Numbered from the stretch's first letter, positions 10,819 to 21,497 are shown. The stretch is 64,000 nucleotides of DNA from Providencia sp. (GCF_003533305.1 NZ_DOEH01000007.1:1-64000); one strand, 5' to 3'. Numbers and translations: made by a program. Notes: generated by a model from the letters alone, not told the origin.

Positions 10819-12060
10819 TTGAACCAGAACCATACTAACGATTTGATTTCTCTCGAGCTTGCACTCGAAAAACTACTGTCTCAAACACAAATAATGACCC
10901 AAACAGAAATCATTCCATTAACCGATTCTGCTCAACGCGTGATCGCAGCCGATCTAATTTCACCCATTAATGTTCCCCCATTTGATAATTCTGCAATGGA
11001 TGGCTATGGACTGAATTTTGCACACTGGGATGGAAAAACACCCATGCCAGTAGCTGGAAAGTCATTCGCAGGCAGCCCAATGCAAGGAAAAATAACCGCA
11101 GGCAGCTGTGTACGCATCATGACTGGTGCCCCGATCCCTGAAGGTGTAGACACCGTCGTCATGCAGGAATCAACTAAGCAAACAGAACAGGGTATTATCT
11201 TCACTGAATCATTTAAAAAAGGCAGTAATGTACGTAAAGCTGGTGAAGATATCTCACAAGGTAGTCCAGTTTTCCCTGCCGGTACCTTACTTTCTACCGC
11301 TCAATTACCCCTGATCGCCTCGCTGGGTATTTCTGATATCACTGTATACCGCCGCTTAAAAGTAGCTGTGTTTTCAACTGGTGACGAATTACAAGCGGTC
11401 GGCCAACCACTGGCTGACGGACAAATTTATGATACCAACCGTTTTGCAGTCAGTTTGATGCTAGAAAAACTCAATTGTGAAGTGTTAGATTTTGGTGTGA
11501 TCCCTGATTCACCTGAAAAACTCAAACAAACTTTTATTGAGGCAGATAGCCAAGCAGATTTAGTCATTAGTAGTGGTGGCGTTTCCGTTGGTGAAGCCGA
11601 CTATACAAAACAAATTCTCGACGAGTTAGGTCAAATCGGTTTTTGGAAATTAGCAATTAAACCGGGTAAACCTTTCGCATTTGGTAAATTAAGCTCAGCA
11701 TGGTTTTGTGGACTGCCGGGCAACCCAGTATCCGCGGCACTCACTTTCTATCAATTAGTACAACCGCTGATAGCTCGCCTTAATGGCCATAGTCAATGGC
11801 GCGCTCCTATTCGATTTAAAGTTCCCACAATTACCCCATTAAAAAAATCGATTGGACGACTGGATTTTCAGCGTGGTGTATTAAGCACCAATGAACAAGG
11901 CCAACTACAAGTTGCCACGACCGGACACCAAGGTTCCCATATATTCAGCTCGTTTAGCCAAGCTAACTGTTTTATTGTTCTTGAAAGAGAGCGTGGCCAT
12001 GTTGCTGCGGGTGAAATGGTGGAAGTTGAAATGTTTAATTACTTACTGAAAAGTGAATAA
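10819..12060 (+). CDS. moeA: molybdopterin molybdotransferase
   Basis: Inserts molybdate into adenylylated molybdopterin to make the molybdenum cofactor. 413 residues, close to E. coli MoeA (411). Conserved blocks include [46 protein letters not shown] and GLPGNPVSA. The start is a TTG at 10819: an AGGGG ribosome site lies about eight bases upstream, homology begins right after it, and no in-frame ATG is nearby. It is followed after five bases by moeB. The rare start codon may keep expression low. Confidence 0.95.
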   Translation: MNQNHTNDLISLELALEKLLSQTQIMTQTEIIPLTDSAQRVIAADLISPINVPPFDNSAMDGYGLNFAHWDGKTPMPVAGKSFAGSPMQGKITAGSCVRIMTGAPIPEGVDTVVMQESTKQTEQGIIFTESFKKGSNVRKAGEDISQGSPVFPAGTLLSTAQLPLIASLGISDITVYRRLKVAVFSTGDELQAVGQPLADGQIYDTNRFAVSLMLEKLNCEVLDFGVIPDSPEKLKQTFIEADSQADLVISSGGVSVGEADYTKQILDELGQIGFWKLAIKPGKPFAFGKLSSAWFCGLPGNPVSAALTFYQLVQPLIARLNGHSQWRAPIRFKVPTITPLKKSIGRLDFQRGVLSTNEQGQLQVATTGHQGSHIFSSFSQANCFIVLERERGHVAAGEMVEVEMFNYLLKSE

Positions 12061-12065
12061 CAACA

Positions 12066-12827
12066 GTGCAAGAACTTAGCGATGAAGAAATGCTGCGTTA
12101 TAACCGTCAAATTATTTTACGTGGATTTGATTTTGACGGGCAGGAAAAATTAAAAGCCAGCAAAGTGCTGGTTATTGGTCTTGGTGGTCTTGGCTGCGCA
12201 GCAACCCAATACCTTGCCGCCGCAGGGGTTGGCTATTTAACTTTGGTGGATTTTGATACTGTTTCTTTATCGAATTTGCAAAGACAAACGCTACATCGCG
12301 ATGCAACCATCGGCGCACCCAAAGTTGATTCTGCAAAATCGCAATTAACGGCGATCAATCCACACATTCATATTGAAGCGATAAATGCACAACTTGATGA
12401 TAATCAGCTCGATGCATTGATAAAAACGCATCAAGTTATACTTGATTGCACAGACAATGTTGCAATACGCGAACAGCTAAATCGTTTATGTCTTTCGCAT
12501 AAAAAACCGTTAGTTTCTGGCGCGGCAATTCGTATGGAAGGTCAACTGTCTGTTTTTACATATGAAGATAATACACCTTGCTATCATTGCTTAAGCCGTC
12601 TATTTGGTGAAAACAGTTTAACTTGTGTGGAAGCTGGAGTAATGGCGCCGCTTGTCGGTACAATCGGTACCTTAGAAGCCATGGAAACAATTAAATTACT
12701 AACGCAATATGGCAAAGTGAATGTCGGTAAAGTCCTGCTATTCGATGCAATGAGTATGGATTTTCGTCAATTTAAACTGGCAAAAGATCCTCATTGTGAA
12801 GTCTGTTCTCAGACCGCTTCGTCATAA
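12066..12827 (+). CDS. moeB: molybdopterin-synthase adenylyltransferase
   Basis: E1-like enzyme that adenylates the C-terminal Gly of MoaD so that it can be thiolated. 253 residues with the nucleotide motif GLGGLGC (about 38–44), the RYNRQI N-terminal block and four zinc Cys in two CxxC pairs (CYHC near 172–175, CEVC near the C-terminus). It starts with GTG at 12066, five bases after the moeA stop, with a weak ribosome site, so it probably depends on coupling to moeA. Its substrate gene moaD is in this window at about 33.1 kb. Confidence 0.94.
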   Translation: MQELSDEEMLRYNRQIILRGFDFDGQEKLKASKVLVIGLGGLGCAATQYLAAAGVGYLTLVDFDTVSLSNLQRQTLHRDATIGAPKVDSAKSQLTAINPHIHIEAINAQLDDNQLDALIKTHQVILDCTDNVAIREQLNRLCLSHKKPLVSGAAIRMEGQLSVFTYEDNTPCYHCLSRLFGENSLTCVEAGVMAPLVGTIGTLEAMETIKLLTQYGKVNVGKVLLFDAMSMDFRQFKLAKDPHCEVCSQTASS

Positions 12828-12838
12828 TAACCTCGTTT

Positions 12839-12867
12839 ATGGTGAGTGAACGCTCGCCATTTTTTTG
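12839..12867 (+). terminator. terminator of moeA–moeB
   Basis: Stem ATGGTGAG / CTCGCCAT (one G·T pair) with a 6-base loop runs into a seven-base T run. It lies just after the moeB stop. Confidence 0.85.
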
Positions 12868-12999
12868 CACCATTTATTAAGAATAATCCGAAAAAATGTT
12901 TTAATTAGTCTTTAACCTTATACTATGCCTCTTTCGTGGTGATAGTGAACAAGACTATAATCACTTTTCATTTTTTGATAAGTCACTGAGAGTACTAAT

Positions 13000-13335
13000 A
13001 TGCAATTCCCTCCTTGCCCTAAATGTCAGTCTGAATACACCTATACTGATAACGAAATGTATGTCTGCCCTGAGTGTGCACATGAATGGAATGATGCCGA
13101 ACCTACAGCAGATCTTGACGAATTAGTCGTTAAAGATGCCAATGGTAACTTGTTAGTTGATGGCGATACAATCACTGTAATCAAAGATCTTAAAGTGAAA
13201 GGCAGCTCATCAATGCTAAAAATTGGAACACGTGTGAAAGGAATTCGTCTCGTTGAAGGCGATCACAACATCGATTGCAAAATTGATGGTTTCGGCCAAA
13301 TGAAATTAAAATCTGAATTTGTGAAGAAAAACTAA
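13000..13335 (+). CDS. yjdM: YjdM (PhnA-like) zinc-ribbon protein
   Basis: 111 residues, the same length as E. coli YjdM (formerly PhnA). A zinc ribbon with Cys6/Cys9 and Cys23/Cys26 (CPKC, CPEC) is followed by the conserved [24 protein letters not shown] and [18 protein letters not shown] blocks. Despite its old name it is not a phosphonoacetate hydrolase; the function is uncertain. It is a single gene between moeB and ybiT. Confidence 0.94.
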   Translation: MQFPPCPKCQSEYTYTDNEMYVCPECAHEWNDAEPTADLDELVVKDANGNLLVDGDTITVIKDLKVKGSSSMLKIGTRVKGIRLVEGDHNIDCKIDGFGQMKLKSEFVKKN

Positions 13336-13361
13336 ATTAGTTTTCCTTATCTTCATCAATA

Positions 13362-13407
13362 AAATAGCCCCTTCATCTTCACAGAAAAAGGGGCTATTTA
13401 TTTTTTA
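13362..13407. terminator. bidirectional terminator between yjdM and ybiT
   Basis: 12-bp perfect stem AAATAGCCCCTT / AAGGGGCTATTT with a 14-base loop, T rich on the plus side and AT rich on the other. It lies between two convergent genes. Confidence 0.88.
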
Positions 13408-13427
13408 TTTTTTGCTAAATTAAAATA

Positions 13428-15026
13428 TTATAAAACAACACCTTGACTCGTTAGATACTCATCATAAGTACCTTTAAAATCAATGATTTTATTATCTTTA
13501 ATTTCTAAAATACGGCTAGCGAGCGAGCCAACAAATTCACGGTCATGGGAAACAAAAATCAGCGTTCCTTCATACATCTCAAGAGCCATATTAATTGACT
13601 CAATAGATTCCATATCCAAGTGGTTAGTTGGTTCATCCATAATAAGAATATTTGGTTGCTGCATCATCAGCTTACCAAATAACATACGGCCTTGCTCACC
13701 ACCAGATAACACCGATACTTTTTTCTTAATGTCATCTTGGGAGAACAGTAAGCGACCTAAAATACTGCGAACCGCTTGCTCGTCATCCCCTTCACTTTTC
13801 CATTGACTCATCCAATCAAAAACATTGAGATCGGTGTCGAAATCTTCAGCATGATCCTGTGCATAATAGCCAATACTGCTATTTTCAGACCATTTAACGC
13901 TACCACTGGTCGGTGGTTTTTCGCCAACGAGTGTTTTCAAAAATGTTGTTTTACCGATACCATTCGCACCAATAACAGCAACTTTTTCACCCACTTCAAG
14001 CAGTAAATTCAAGTTTTTAAACAAGGGTTCTTGACCGTAACCATTTGCCACACCTTCTAACTCAAGGGCATTACGGAACAATTTTTTATCTTGCTCAAAA
14101 CGGATAAATGGATTTTGACGGCTAGAGGCCTTAACTTCATCTAACTGAATTTTATCAATTTGACGCGCTCGTGACGTTGCTTGCTTTGATTTAGATGCGT
14201 TAGCACTAAAACGGCTGACAAATGATTGAAGTTCAGCAATCTGTGCTTTTTTCTTCGCATTATCAGAAACTAAGCGATCTCTTACTTGTGTCGCGGCAAT
14301 CATATATTCGTCATAGTTACCTGGGAACAAACGTAGTTCACCATAATCTAGATCGGCCATATGCGTACACACAGTATTCAAAAAATGCCTATCATGGGAA
14401 ATAATAACCATGGTGCAATCACGTTCACTCAGCACTTGCTCTAACCAACGAATAGTATCGATATCAAGGTTATTCGTCGGCTCATCAAGTAACAAAATTT
14501 CTGGGTTTGAAAATAGTGCCTGTGCTAGAAGCACACGCAGTTTCCAACCTGGGGCGACTTCGCTCATTGGGCCGTAATGTTGCTCTACGGGAATACCAAC
14601 ACCAAGTAATAATTCACCTGCACGCGATTCTGCGCTGTAGCCATCCATCTCACCATAAGCAACTTCAAGATCAGCGACGCGATAGCCATCTTCTTCGCTC
14701 ATTTCAGGTGACGCATAAATACGATCGCGCTCTTGTTTCACATCCCACAGTTCACCATGCCCCATGATGACGGTATCAAGAACGGTAAATTCTTCAAATG
14801 CAAATTGATCTTGGCGTAATTTACCAATACGTTCATTCGGATCAGTAATGCTCACGTTACCAGCAGAAGGTGTTAAATCATCACCTAATATCTTCATAAA
14901 CGTTGATTTACCCGCACCATTAGCGCCGATTAAACCGTAACGATTTCCTGTTCCAAATTTAACTGAAATATTTTCAAACAGTGGCTTGCTGCCAAACTGC
15001 ATAGTGATATTGTTTGTCGTTAACAC
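13428..15026 (-). CDS. ybiT: ABC-F ATPase YbiT
   Basis: 532-residue cytoplasmic ABC-F protein with two nucleotide-binding domains and no membrane segment. Walker A motifs GANGAGKST (N-terminal half) and GANGIGKTT (second half), LSGGEQGR signature and [11 protein letters not shown] / [11 protein letters not shown]alker B motifs are all present. A basic linker lies between the domains. ABC-F proteins act on the ribosome during translation. Length and sequence match E. coli YbiT (530). It is monocistronic, with an ERIC element upstream at 15069–15200. Confidence 0.95.
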   Translation of the reverse strand: MLTTNNITMQFGSKPLFENISVKFGTGNRYGLIGANGAGKSTFMKILGDDLTPSAGNVSITDPNERIGKLRQDQFAFEEFTVLDTVIMGHGELWDVKQERDRIYASPEMSEEDGYRVADLEVAYGEMDGYSAESRAGELLLGVGIPVEQHYGPMSEVAPGWKLRVLLAQALFSNPEILLLDEPTNNLDIDTIRWLEQVLSERDCTMVIISHDRHFLNTVCTHMADLDYGELRLFPGNYDEYMIAATQVRDRLVSDNAKKKAQIAELQSFVSRFSANASKSKQATSRARQIDKIQLDEVKASSRQNPFIRFEQDKKLFRNALELEGVANGYGQEPLFKNLNLLLEVGEKVAVIGANGIGKTTFLKTLVGEKPPTSGSVKWSENSSIGYYAQDHAEDFDTDLNVFDWMSQWKSEGDDEQAVRSILGRLLFSQDDIKKKVSVLSGGEQGRMLFGKLMMQQPNILIMDEPTNHLDMESIESINMALEMYEGTLIFVSHDREFVGSLASRILEIKDNKIIDFKGTYDEYLTSQGVVL

Positions 15027-15520
15027 TTCTAGGCCTTAAATTAATCATATGTAGAGTTGCCCCACCACTATACTTTAAATAAATCGAGTAGCATGAAGGC
15101 CGCGAGCGTTACTATCCCAACCTGTGAGTATAGATGAACGATGTGATCCGGCTAGCCTAGCGAAGTTAACGCACATGCGACTTGAAGTATGATAGGTACA
15201 AATAGCGGCGCATTATGCCACAATTGGACGCTTAGATCTTGTGCTGTTTTAATTAACCTTATAACTTTGAAACATGTTCTTTGAAAATAGTGAATATTTT
15301 CAATATGCTCCATCATTCAAAATCATAGAACAGCACATAATTTGCTGATAAGACAAGCTATTTTGTATTGCATGATACTGAAATAGAAATATCTGTTATA
15401 TCATTTTATATTTGTGCTTATATTTACCTTAATGACTTTATTTAGCCAACTAACATGACAACTAAAGTAATATTAAAGATGAAATGAGAAAATTGACCTA
15501 TGACAGGCCGATTAAATATT
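15027..15520. other. intergenic region upstream of ybiT containing an ERIC element
   Basis: 494 bases separate ybiT from the downstream end of the acetyltransferase gene. The ERIC element fills 15069–15200. The rest is AT rich with no recognisable gene. Confidence 0.5.
15069..15200. repeat. ERIC element (full length, variant core)
   Basis: About 130 bp with the typical ERIC ends: TATAC plus AAATAAATCGAGTAGCATGA on the left and GCACATGCGACTTGAAGTAT on the right, which are imperfect inverted repeats. The core differs from the classical ERIC hairpin. It lies in the promoter-side region of ybiT. Confidence 0.85.
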
Positions 15521-15979
15521 TTATAGCTTAATTCCCATTGTACGAGTTATCTCGGTTAGGCCTTCTCTTTCATAAAATTTAATTGCTTGATGATTTTGTG
15601 AAAAAACAGAAAGCTCCAAATGACTTAATTTATTTTCTTTTGCCCAACCTTTCATTTCATTAAGTAATTGATGGCCTATTTTTTCACCCCGAGAATCAGG
15701 CGCAACCACGAAATCAAAAACATAAGCAAAATCTCTGGGAACCATACAATTATAAGCGGGAGCTGACTGCTTCTGAGCAATACAGAACCCTTTAATTTTA
15801 TTTTCGATAGCAGCAACTAAAAAATGAAACTTAGGATTTTCGATGGCATCGTGAATAAACTCAGATGATTGTTCAACCGGTTTCATCCTCTCAGGATCAA
15901 GCGCTGCCATTTCAAAAAATAGCAGTTGGTATAAAACAAAAATCTCATCAAGGTCATTTTTTGCTGCTTTTCTTATCAT
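15521..15979 (-). CDS. GNAT-family N-acetyltransferase
   Basis: 152-residue acetyltransferase of the GNAT fold. The acetyl-CoA loop is seen as VVAPDSRGEKIGHQLLNEMKGWA, and the C-terminal strand–helix as LELSVFSQNHQAIKFYEREGL. The family transfers acetyl from acetyl-CoA to amines; the substrate is unknown. It lies 52 bases downstream of the LOG-family gene in the same direction and may be co-transcribed with it. Confidence 0.82.
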   Translation of the reverse strand: MIRKAAKNDLDEIFVLYQLLFFEMAALDPERMKPVEQSSEFIHDAIENPKFHFLVAAIENKIKGFCIAQKQSAPAYNCMVPRDFAYVFDFVVAPDSRGEKIGHQLLNEMKGWAKENKLSHLELSVFSQNHQAIKFYEREGLTEITRTMGIKL

Positions 15980-16031
15980 CCTAACCTCACAACTAACGTC
16001 ATCAACGGCTTTATTATTAACGAATTTGTTA

Positions 16032-16607
16032 TCAATCGTAAGTTTTCACGGGTGGCGCAATATAAGTTTCAAATTTATCTAATATTGCCGTTGGCGTAGT
16101 TTCTACAATCGCCATATGACGATATTTTTCATGTAAAAAACCTTCATCCGCCATTTTGTTGGTCATATCAATCAACGGTTGCCAGTAATTATTAATATTA
16201 AATAATGCACAAGGCTTTGTATGTAAACCAATTTGGCTCCAAGTAAACACTTCACTGTACTCTTCAAGAGTACCGTATCCACCTGGTAAAGCGACAAAAG
16301 CATCTGCCAGCTCAATCATTTTACTTTTGCGCTGATGCATAGTTTCAACTTTATATAATTCAGTCAGATTTTTATGCGATATTTCTCGCTCTTCAAGTAA
16401 CGATGGGATAACACCAATAGCTTTACCGCCAAGAGATAATATTGTGTCCGCAATTGTGCCCATAATTCCAACACTCGCACCACCATAAACTAAAGTAATA
16501 TCACGCTTAACCATTTCTTTTGCAAATTCAATTGCTTGTTGCTGATAAATCTCATTTGAGCCCATACTAGAACCACAATATACTGCTACACTTTTAATTT
16601 TTCTCAT
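16032..16607 (-). CDS. LOG-family (TIGR00730) nucleotide phosphoribohydrolase
   Basis: 191 residues with the full LOG signature: VAVYCGSS at the start, VYGGASVGIMG and PGGYGTLEEYSEVFTW. Members hydrolyse nucleoside 5'-monophosphates (including cytokinin-type nucleotides) to free base and ribose 5-phosphate. Key residues are the Arg in MHQRKSKM and the Glu pair in GTLEE. The physiological substrate in enterobacteria is not certain. It is cytoplasmic and followed by a GNAT gene. Confidence 0.88.
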   Translation of the reverse strand: MRKIKSVAVYCGSSMGSNEIYQQQAIEFAKEMVKRDITLVYGGASVGIMGTIADTILSLGGKAIGVIPSLLEEREISHKNLTELYKVETMHQRKSKMIELADAFVALPGGYGTLEEYSEVFTWSQIGLHTKPCALFNINNYWQPLIDMTNKMADEGFLHEKYRHMAIVETTPTAILDKFETYIAPPVKTYD

Positions 16608-17021
16608 TACTTACTTATACCTTAATTTTCTGTCATTTTTTAAACGATAACTATTTTTAAGCCATAACTATAGGGTACCTGAAGAAAAGCTCAACATACA
16701 AACCACATAATTAATAGCGCCCCGATTCTGGTTACAGCCAATACCTGCTAAACCGCCATATTTCAGCAGTCTATATCATTGAGCTTTCATCTTGATAAAC
16801 CATATTAACTAAACCTATTCTATGACATAATTCTGATAAATATTTTCACATCGAGTGAATATCACTTTAGATGTCATCATATTGTTCTATTTTCTATTGC
16901 GAAATATTATTTTTTAGAACTGTTTGCTTACACAAAACGTTCATTTATAAAACAACCAATTGCTTTAAATTAAGTAAGTTTTCGCCTGATTAATAACGTA
17001 TTTTCTGAGGTTTAATTATTC
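16608..17021. other. divergent intergenic region before rhtA
   Basis: 414 AT-rich bases between the LOG-family gene and rhtA. No repeat, operator or small RNA was recognised. A TGAGG-type ribosome site lies before rhtA. Confidence 0.35.
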
Positions 17022-17909
17022 ATGTCTGCCGATATTAAAAAGAGTGTTTTGCCACTATTACCTATAGGGTTGCTATTATTAGCAATGGCTTCTATTCAAA
17101 GTGGCGCATCTTTGGCTAAAACATTATTTCCCGTTATCGGCGCTCCTGGTGTAACAGGCTTACGTCTATTACTTGCAACAATCATTTTATGCGCTATTTT
17201 CAAGCCTTGGCGATTAAATTTTAGAAAGAATTCGATAATCCCCCTACTAACTTATGGTATTTCACTCGGCACAATGAACTACCTATTTTATCTCGCTCTT
17301 GAACGAATTCCTTTAGGTATTGCCGTGGCATTAGAATTCACGGGTCCGTTGGCTGTTGCCATGTTTTCCTCACGCCGACCAATTGATTTTCTCTGGATAG
17401 GACTCGTTATCGCTGGTCTACTCTTTTTGTTACCCATTGGCGATAACATTAACTCATTAGATCCCGTTGGGGTGCTGTATGCTCTAGGTGCTGGTGTCTG
17501 TTGGGGAATTTATATTATCTTTGGTAAACGTGCTGGCGCCGGATATGGTGCAGCAACGGTGGCTATTGGATCCTTTATTTCAGCACTAATTTTCTTTCCT
17601 ATAGGCTTAATGCAAACGGGAGTCGAGGTGATGTTTGATCCCGCTATTTTGCCTCTGGCATTAGCCGTCGCCATACTGTCTACCGCATTTCCTTATACCT
17701 TAGAAATGATTGCATTAACCCGTCTTCCCGCTCGTACTTTTGGGACATTAATGAGCCTTGAACCCTGTATGGGCGCATTCTTAGGTATTATCTTCCTACA
17801 AGAACATCTAACTAGCACACAATGGCTTGCACTACTCTGCATCGTTTGCGCTTCAATAGGATCGACATCAACCGCAACGCCTAAACCTAAAATAGAGAAA
17901 GTGGCCTAG
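17022..17909 (+). CDS. rhtA: threonine/homoserine exporter RhtA
   Basis: 295-residue inner-membrane exporter of the EamA (DMT) family with ten predicted membrane segments in two EamA repeats. The length equals E. coli RhtA, and blocks such as MASIQSGASLAKTLFPVIGA, GIAVALEFTGPLAVA and EMIALTRLPARTFGTLMS are diagnostic. It exports threonine and homoserine. It lies upstream of dps as in E. coli and has its own terminator. Confidence 0.95.
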   Translation: MSADIKKSVLPLLPIGLLLLAMASIQSGASLAKTLFPVIGAPGVTGLRLLLATIILCAIFKPWRLNFRKNSIIPLLTYGISLGTMNYLFYLALERIPLGIAVALEFTGPLAVAMFSSRRPIDFLWIGLVIAGLLFLLPIGDNINSLDPVGVLYALGAGVCWGIYIIFGKRAGAGYGAATVAIGSFISALIFFPIGLMQTGVEVMFDPAILPLALAVAILSTAFPYTLEMIALTRLPARTFGTLMSLEPCMGAFLGIIFLQEHLTSTQWLALLCIVCASIGSTSTATPKPKIEKVA

Positions 17910-18222
17910 CAAATAAGTTGAATAATAAAGTATTTTAACATGCTAATAAGGCTAATAAATTCATACATTAATATTTATTAGCCTTTTTTTTTGTAAAAAT
18001 TTCTTCATAAATTTGAAATATTAGTTAATTTCCTTTACCTTAATATAACAGTTACATGCGCTTAAAATTAAAATAGCCCTTAATGAAAAAAATCGGTGAC
18101 ACTATATTGGATTTACCTATTAGATCAATTGATTATTACTCTATGACAAATTACAATTTATGTTTTATATTTATTAACAGATAAAGTTACTAAATAAATT
18201 AATATTAAAAAGAGGATGAATC
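17910..18222. other. intergenic region rhtA–dps
   Basis: 313 bases. The rhtA terminator occupies 17948–17992 and the rest should hold the dps promoter. An ATCAATTGAT palindrome is present near 18126, but no OxyR or IHF site could be assigned with confidence. Confidence 0.35.
17948..17992 (+). terminator. terminator of rhtA
   Basis: 13-bp perfect stem AAGGCTAATAAAT / ATTTATTAGCCTT with a 12-base loop, followed by a nine-base T run. Confidence 0.93.
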
Positions 18223-18726
18223 ATGAGTACAGCTAAATTATTTAAAACATCTTCAAAAGAACTGTTATATACCCGTAATGATTTAGAAGATAGTGTAAAA
18301 TTAGAAACCATTGATATACTTAATATCATGGTCATCCATTTTACTGATCTATCTTTAATGACTAAACAAGCACATTGGAATATGCGTGGACGTAATTTTA
18401 TTGCCGTGCATGAAATGCTCGATGGCTTTAGAACCACAATTGTTGAACATCTAGATGAATTCGCAGAGCGTGCAGTTCAGCTTGGTGGTGTGGCTATCGG
18501 TACAACCCAAGAAGTAAATAGATTAACATCTTTAGAAGCTTATCCAACCAATATTCACACGGTGCAAGATCACTTAAAAGCATTAGCTGATCGCTATGCT
18601 GTTGTCGCAAATGATCTCCGTAAAGCGATAAATGAAGTTGAAGACGAAGATACTGCTGATATGTTTACCGCAGCATCACGTGATCTAGACAAGTTCCTCT
18701 GGTTCATTGAAGCTAATATTGAATAA
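18223..18726 (+). CDS. dps: DNA-protecting ferritin-like protein Dps
   Basis: 167 residues, the exact length of E. coli Dps, and very similar throughout. Dps forms a 12-subunit shell that oxidises and stores iron with hydrogen peroxide and coats DNA in starved cells. The ferroxidase site residues are visible in [23 protein letters not shown] and [15 protein letters not shown]. The Lys-containing N-terminal tail ([13 protein letters not shown]) used for DNA contact is present. An AGAGG ribosome site precedes the ATG. Monocistronic. Confidence 0.97.
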   Translation: MSTAKLFKTSSKELLYTRNDLEDSVKLETIDILNIMVIHFTDLSLMTKQAHWNMRGRNFIAVHEMLDGFRTTIVEHLDEFAERAVQLGGVAIGTTQEVNRLTSLEAYPTNIHTVQDHLKALADRYAVVANDLRKAINEVEDEDTADMFTAASRDLDKFLWFIEANIE

Positions 18727-18798
18727 AACTGTATTTTAAATTAAGCAGTCCCAAGTACAAGAGCAATGTCGTTAAACAGAGTCAATTTAAATTGACCA

Positions 18799-18827
18799 AG
18801 AGGCCACTAAATGTGGCCTCTCTTTTT
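18799..18827 (+). terminator. terminator of dps
   Basis: 9-bp perfect stem AGAGGCCAC / GTGGCCTCT with a 5-base loop and a following T run. Confidence 0.93.
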
Positions 18828-18937
18828 AGGTATTAATTATGTGGCACTAATTAAACTACCTAAAAAACGCACAAAATCCACATCAAATAATAAATAGCAC
18901 GTTATTCATTATTAAAAAACATATTAGCTGTTTCTCT

Positions 18938-19267
18938 TTAGTCCACAATAAACAATTTAGCGCCCATTGGCGTTGAGGAGCGATGTGCTTCAGCGTTATC
19001 CGCTACTTGGTAACTAATCCCAGGCGTTAAAATAAACGTTCGACCATCATCAAGCTCAGAATGTAATTCACCTTCTAAACACAACAAAATATGCCCTTTT
19101 AAACACCAATGATCCGCAATATATCCCGCAGAGTATTCAACCATCCTTACACGGATGTCACCATATTTTGCAGTGCGCCATAATGCATAACCCTGTTCAC
19201 CTTGATGAGTTTCTGGCTCAATTTCGGCCCAATTAGTTAGGCCAAATGGAATATTATTCATTTGCAT
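18938..19267 (-). CDS. small cupin-fold protein of the DHCW type
   Basis: 109-residue single-domain cupin. The motif region ADHWCLKGHILLCLEGELHSEL shows the conserved beta-barrel segment with His ligands, and DGRTFILTPGISYQVAD forms the second half. This resembles the group annotated as DHCW-motif cupin proteins; no reaction is known. It starts only a few bases after the dinG stop and is probably co-transcribed with dinG. Confidence 0.78.
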   Translation of the reverse strand: MQMNNIPFGLTNWAEIEPETHQGEQGYALWRTAKYGDIRVRMVEYSAGYIADHWCLKGHILLCLEGELHSELDDGRTFILTPGISYQVADNAEAHRSSTPMGAKLFIVD

Positions 19268-19270
19268 CAG

Positions 19271-21382
19271 CTATTTCTCGCTATCAGGCATTTCAGGTCG
19301 CTCTATTGGGAAAATAGGCAACGCATTTAATAAACGCTTCCCATAATTTTTAGTGATCAAACGTTTATCATAGATAATTATTTCACCGTAACATTCATGG
19401 CTCCGAATAAGCCGCCCTGATTGTTGGATCAAGTTAAATGACGCACTGGGTAAACTTTGAACCTCAAAAGGATAGCGTTTCAATGATTTTAGCCAGTCTC
19501 CCTCAGTGATAATGACAGGATTTGTGACAGGTGGAAATGCAATTTTATGGATGTGTACCTGAGTCAGATATTCGCCTTTTAAATCTAATCCTTCAGCGAA
19601 AGATTGTAACCCCATTAGCGCACTTTTTTGCCCTTGATCAATTCTTTCGCAATGTGTTTCAACTAAACGATAACGAGGTTGATCCCCTTGAACAAGTAGC
19701 TGTAATCGTAAATCTTTTACATGCTCTAAAAATCCATCCATCGCTCTTTGGCTACTAAATAAAACTAATACACCACGATGGGTTTCTTTAATGAATTCAC
19801 TACGAAAGAAAGTCGCCATTTCAGCTAAATGGTTTGCTTCATTATCCATAGTGGGTTCATATTTCATTTGTGGAATGATCAATTTTCCTTGCTCTGTATG
19901 ATTAAATGGCGAGGAAAGGGTCACAAAGCGGTCATCGTTTTTTTCAGACAAACCACTTAGCTCCATAAATCTTGAATAACTATTGAGTGATCTAAGCGTT
20001 GCAGAAGTAATCACAATATGAGGGATATTACGCCATAGTAAGTGCTGAAGCTGCTCACTGACTCTAATACCCGCACAATGCATAAAAAAGCGGGATTGAT
20101 TTTTTTCATAGCGGCGACTTAGCCATTTAGAAACCGGCGCACCTGAGCTTTGATCAAGGGCAGCTAACCGCCATAACTTAGCCATATTTTCAAAATAACC
20201 CATTGCTCTGCTAGTTGTCAGTATAGAACGATGCAAACGCACGATATCTTGTTTGGCGGTTTGCTCTGTTAAATCACTGAGTATTGCTTCTGCAAGCCCT
20301 TTAAAACCATCTGTTAACTTAAAGAGTTCCTGACAACTTAATTGCATAGATTCAGGCAATACACCTAAAGGAAATAAATATTCTGTATCTTTTGATGTTT
20401 CAGGTAATAACGCATTTGCTAACACGGAAAAATCACGAAATGTTTCTCGTAGTTTTTCTGCATGCTTTTGTAATTTCTCTGGGTTTGCTAACTTTGGAGG
20501 TTTTGCTGGACGAAACTGGGCAACATACTGCGTAACATGTTGAATAAAGCTATCAATTTGTGCAGTTAATTGAACTAAAGTAATTTCACCTTCAACTTCA
20601 AGGGCATCTCTCGCAACATCAGGAACATGATGACCTTCATCCAGTACAAGTAATAATTTTTTAGGATCGGGCAATACGGACTCAGTTTCCATTGCCGCCA
20701 TGACGAGTGCGTGATTTGCAACGACAACGTCCGCATCATCAATTTCACGTCGAGCAATAAAAAATGGACAACGTTGATAAAACTGACAATTTCGCCCCAA
20801 ACAATTCATTTTATCTGTACTAACTTTACGCCATAAGCTATGGCTAAAAGCGCGTTTATGGTGATCTCTTAACCCATCCCAAGCAAAACTATGAAAATCA
20901 TTACGTAATTGCTGGCAAATCGCACGTTCTTCACTATTGGCGATTTCGGTTTTATCCTCAACCAACAACATTAAATCAATTTGATCCCCTTCTGCGGCAC
21001 AAATTGCTTCTAGATTTCGCGGGCAAACATAACGTGCACGGCCGAATGCGCCAGTAAATTTAAGATCTGGAATAATTTTGCTTAGTAGTGGCAAGTCTTT
21101 ACTAAAAATTTGGTCTTGCAGCGCGACATTGGCAGTACTCACAACCAGGGTTTTACCTTCTTCACGCGCTACCGCAATCCCCGGAATTAGGTAAGACAGT
21201 GTTTTACCAACCCCAGTAGGAGCCTCTATCACTAAATGGCGCCCATCAGCATCAGCTAAGTTTTTAGCCACCTCAGCAATCATTTGACGTTGAGGCTCAC
21301 GGGAAACAAACCCGTCAATTTGTAGTGATAAGCCTTTATACCACTCCGTTATTTGTTCTTTTATTTTATTAGACAGGGACAT
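19271..21382 (-). CDS. dinG: ATP-dependent DNA helicase DinG
   Basis: 703-residue XPD-like superfamily 2 helicase, 5'-to-3', that resolves R-loops, D-loops and G-quadruplexes. The Walker A motif APTGVGKT lies near residue 55, the DEAH-like box is DEGHH, and the C-terminal motif QQSGRLIRSHE is present. Four Cys for the [4Fe-4S] cluster are visible: one in RYVCPRN and three in MNCLGRNCQFYQRCPFF. In E. coli it is SOS induced; only a degenerate LexA-like site was found upstream. The C-terminus lacks the basic tail of the E. coli protein. Confidence 0.96.
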   Translation of the reverse strand: MSLSNKIKEQITEWYKGLSLQIDGFVSREPQRQMIAEVAKNLADADGRHLVIEAPTGVGKTLSYLIPGIAVAREEGKTLVVSTANVALQDQIFSKDLPLLSKIIPDLKFTGAFGRARYVCPRNLEAICAAEGDQIDLMLLVEDKTEIANSEERAICQQLRNDFHSFAWDGLRDHHKRAFSHSLWRKVSTDKMNCLGRNCQFYQRCPFFIARREIDDADVVVANHALVMAAMETESVLPDPKKLLLVLDEGHHVPDVARDALEVEGEITLVQLTAQIDSFIQHVTQYVAQFRPAKPPKLANPEKLQKHAEKLRETFRDFSVLANALLPETSKDTEYLFPLGVLPESMQLSCQELFKLTDGFKGLAEAILSDLTEQTAKQDIVRLHRSILTTSRAMGYFENMAKLWRLAALDQSSGAPVSKWLSRRYEKNQSRFFMHCAGIRVSEQLQHLLWRNIPHIVITSATLRSLNSYSRFMELSGLSEKNDDRFVTLSSPFNHTEQGKLIIPQMKYEPTMDNEANHLAEMATFFRSEFIKETHRGVLVLFSSQRAMDGFLEHVKDLRLQLLVQGDQPRYRLVETHCERIDQGQKSALMGLQSFAEGLDLKGEYLTQVHIHKIAFPPVTNPVIITEGDWLKSLKRYPFEVQSLPSASFNLIQQSGRLIRSHECYGEIIIYDKRLITKNYGKRLLNALPIFPIERPEMPDSEK

Positions 21383-21477
21383 AAATTACGCGATAACCAA
21401 ATTTGAAATGTACGATAACCTAGTAGATAAATAGCACAAAAGTAAAAAGATTACTTTTGCCAACCGCTTCGCAAAAC

Positions 21478-21497
21478 TACTGTATTAAAACCCATTA
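21478..21497. promoter_or_regulatory. degenerate LexA-like site upstream of dinG
   Basis: TACTGTATTAAAACCCATTA follows the SOS box pattern TACTG-N10-CAGTA at most positions, but the second half reads CAT in place of CAG. It lies about 100 bases upstream of the dinG ATG. E. coli dinG is LexA controlled; whether LexA binds this site is uncertain. Confidence 0.3.
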
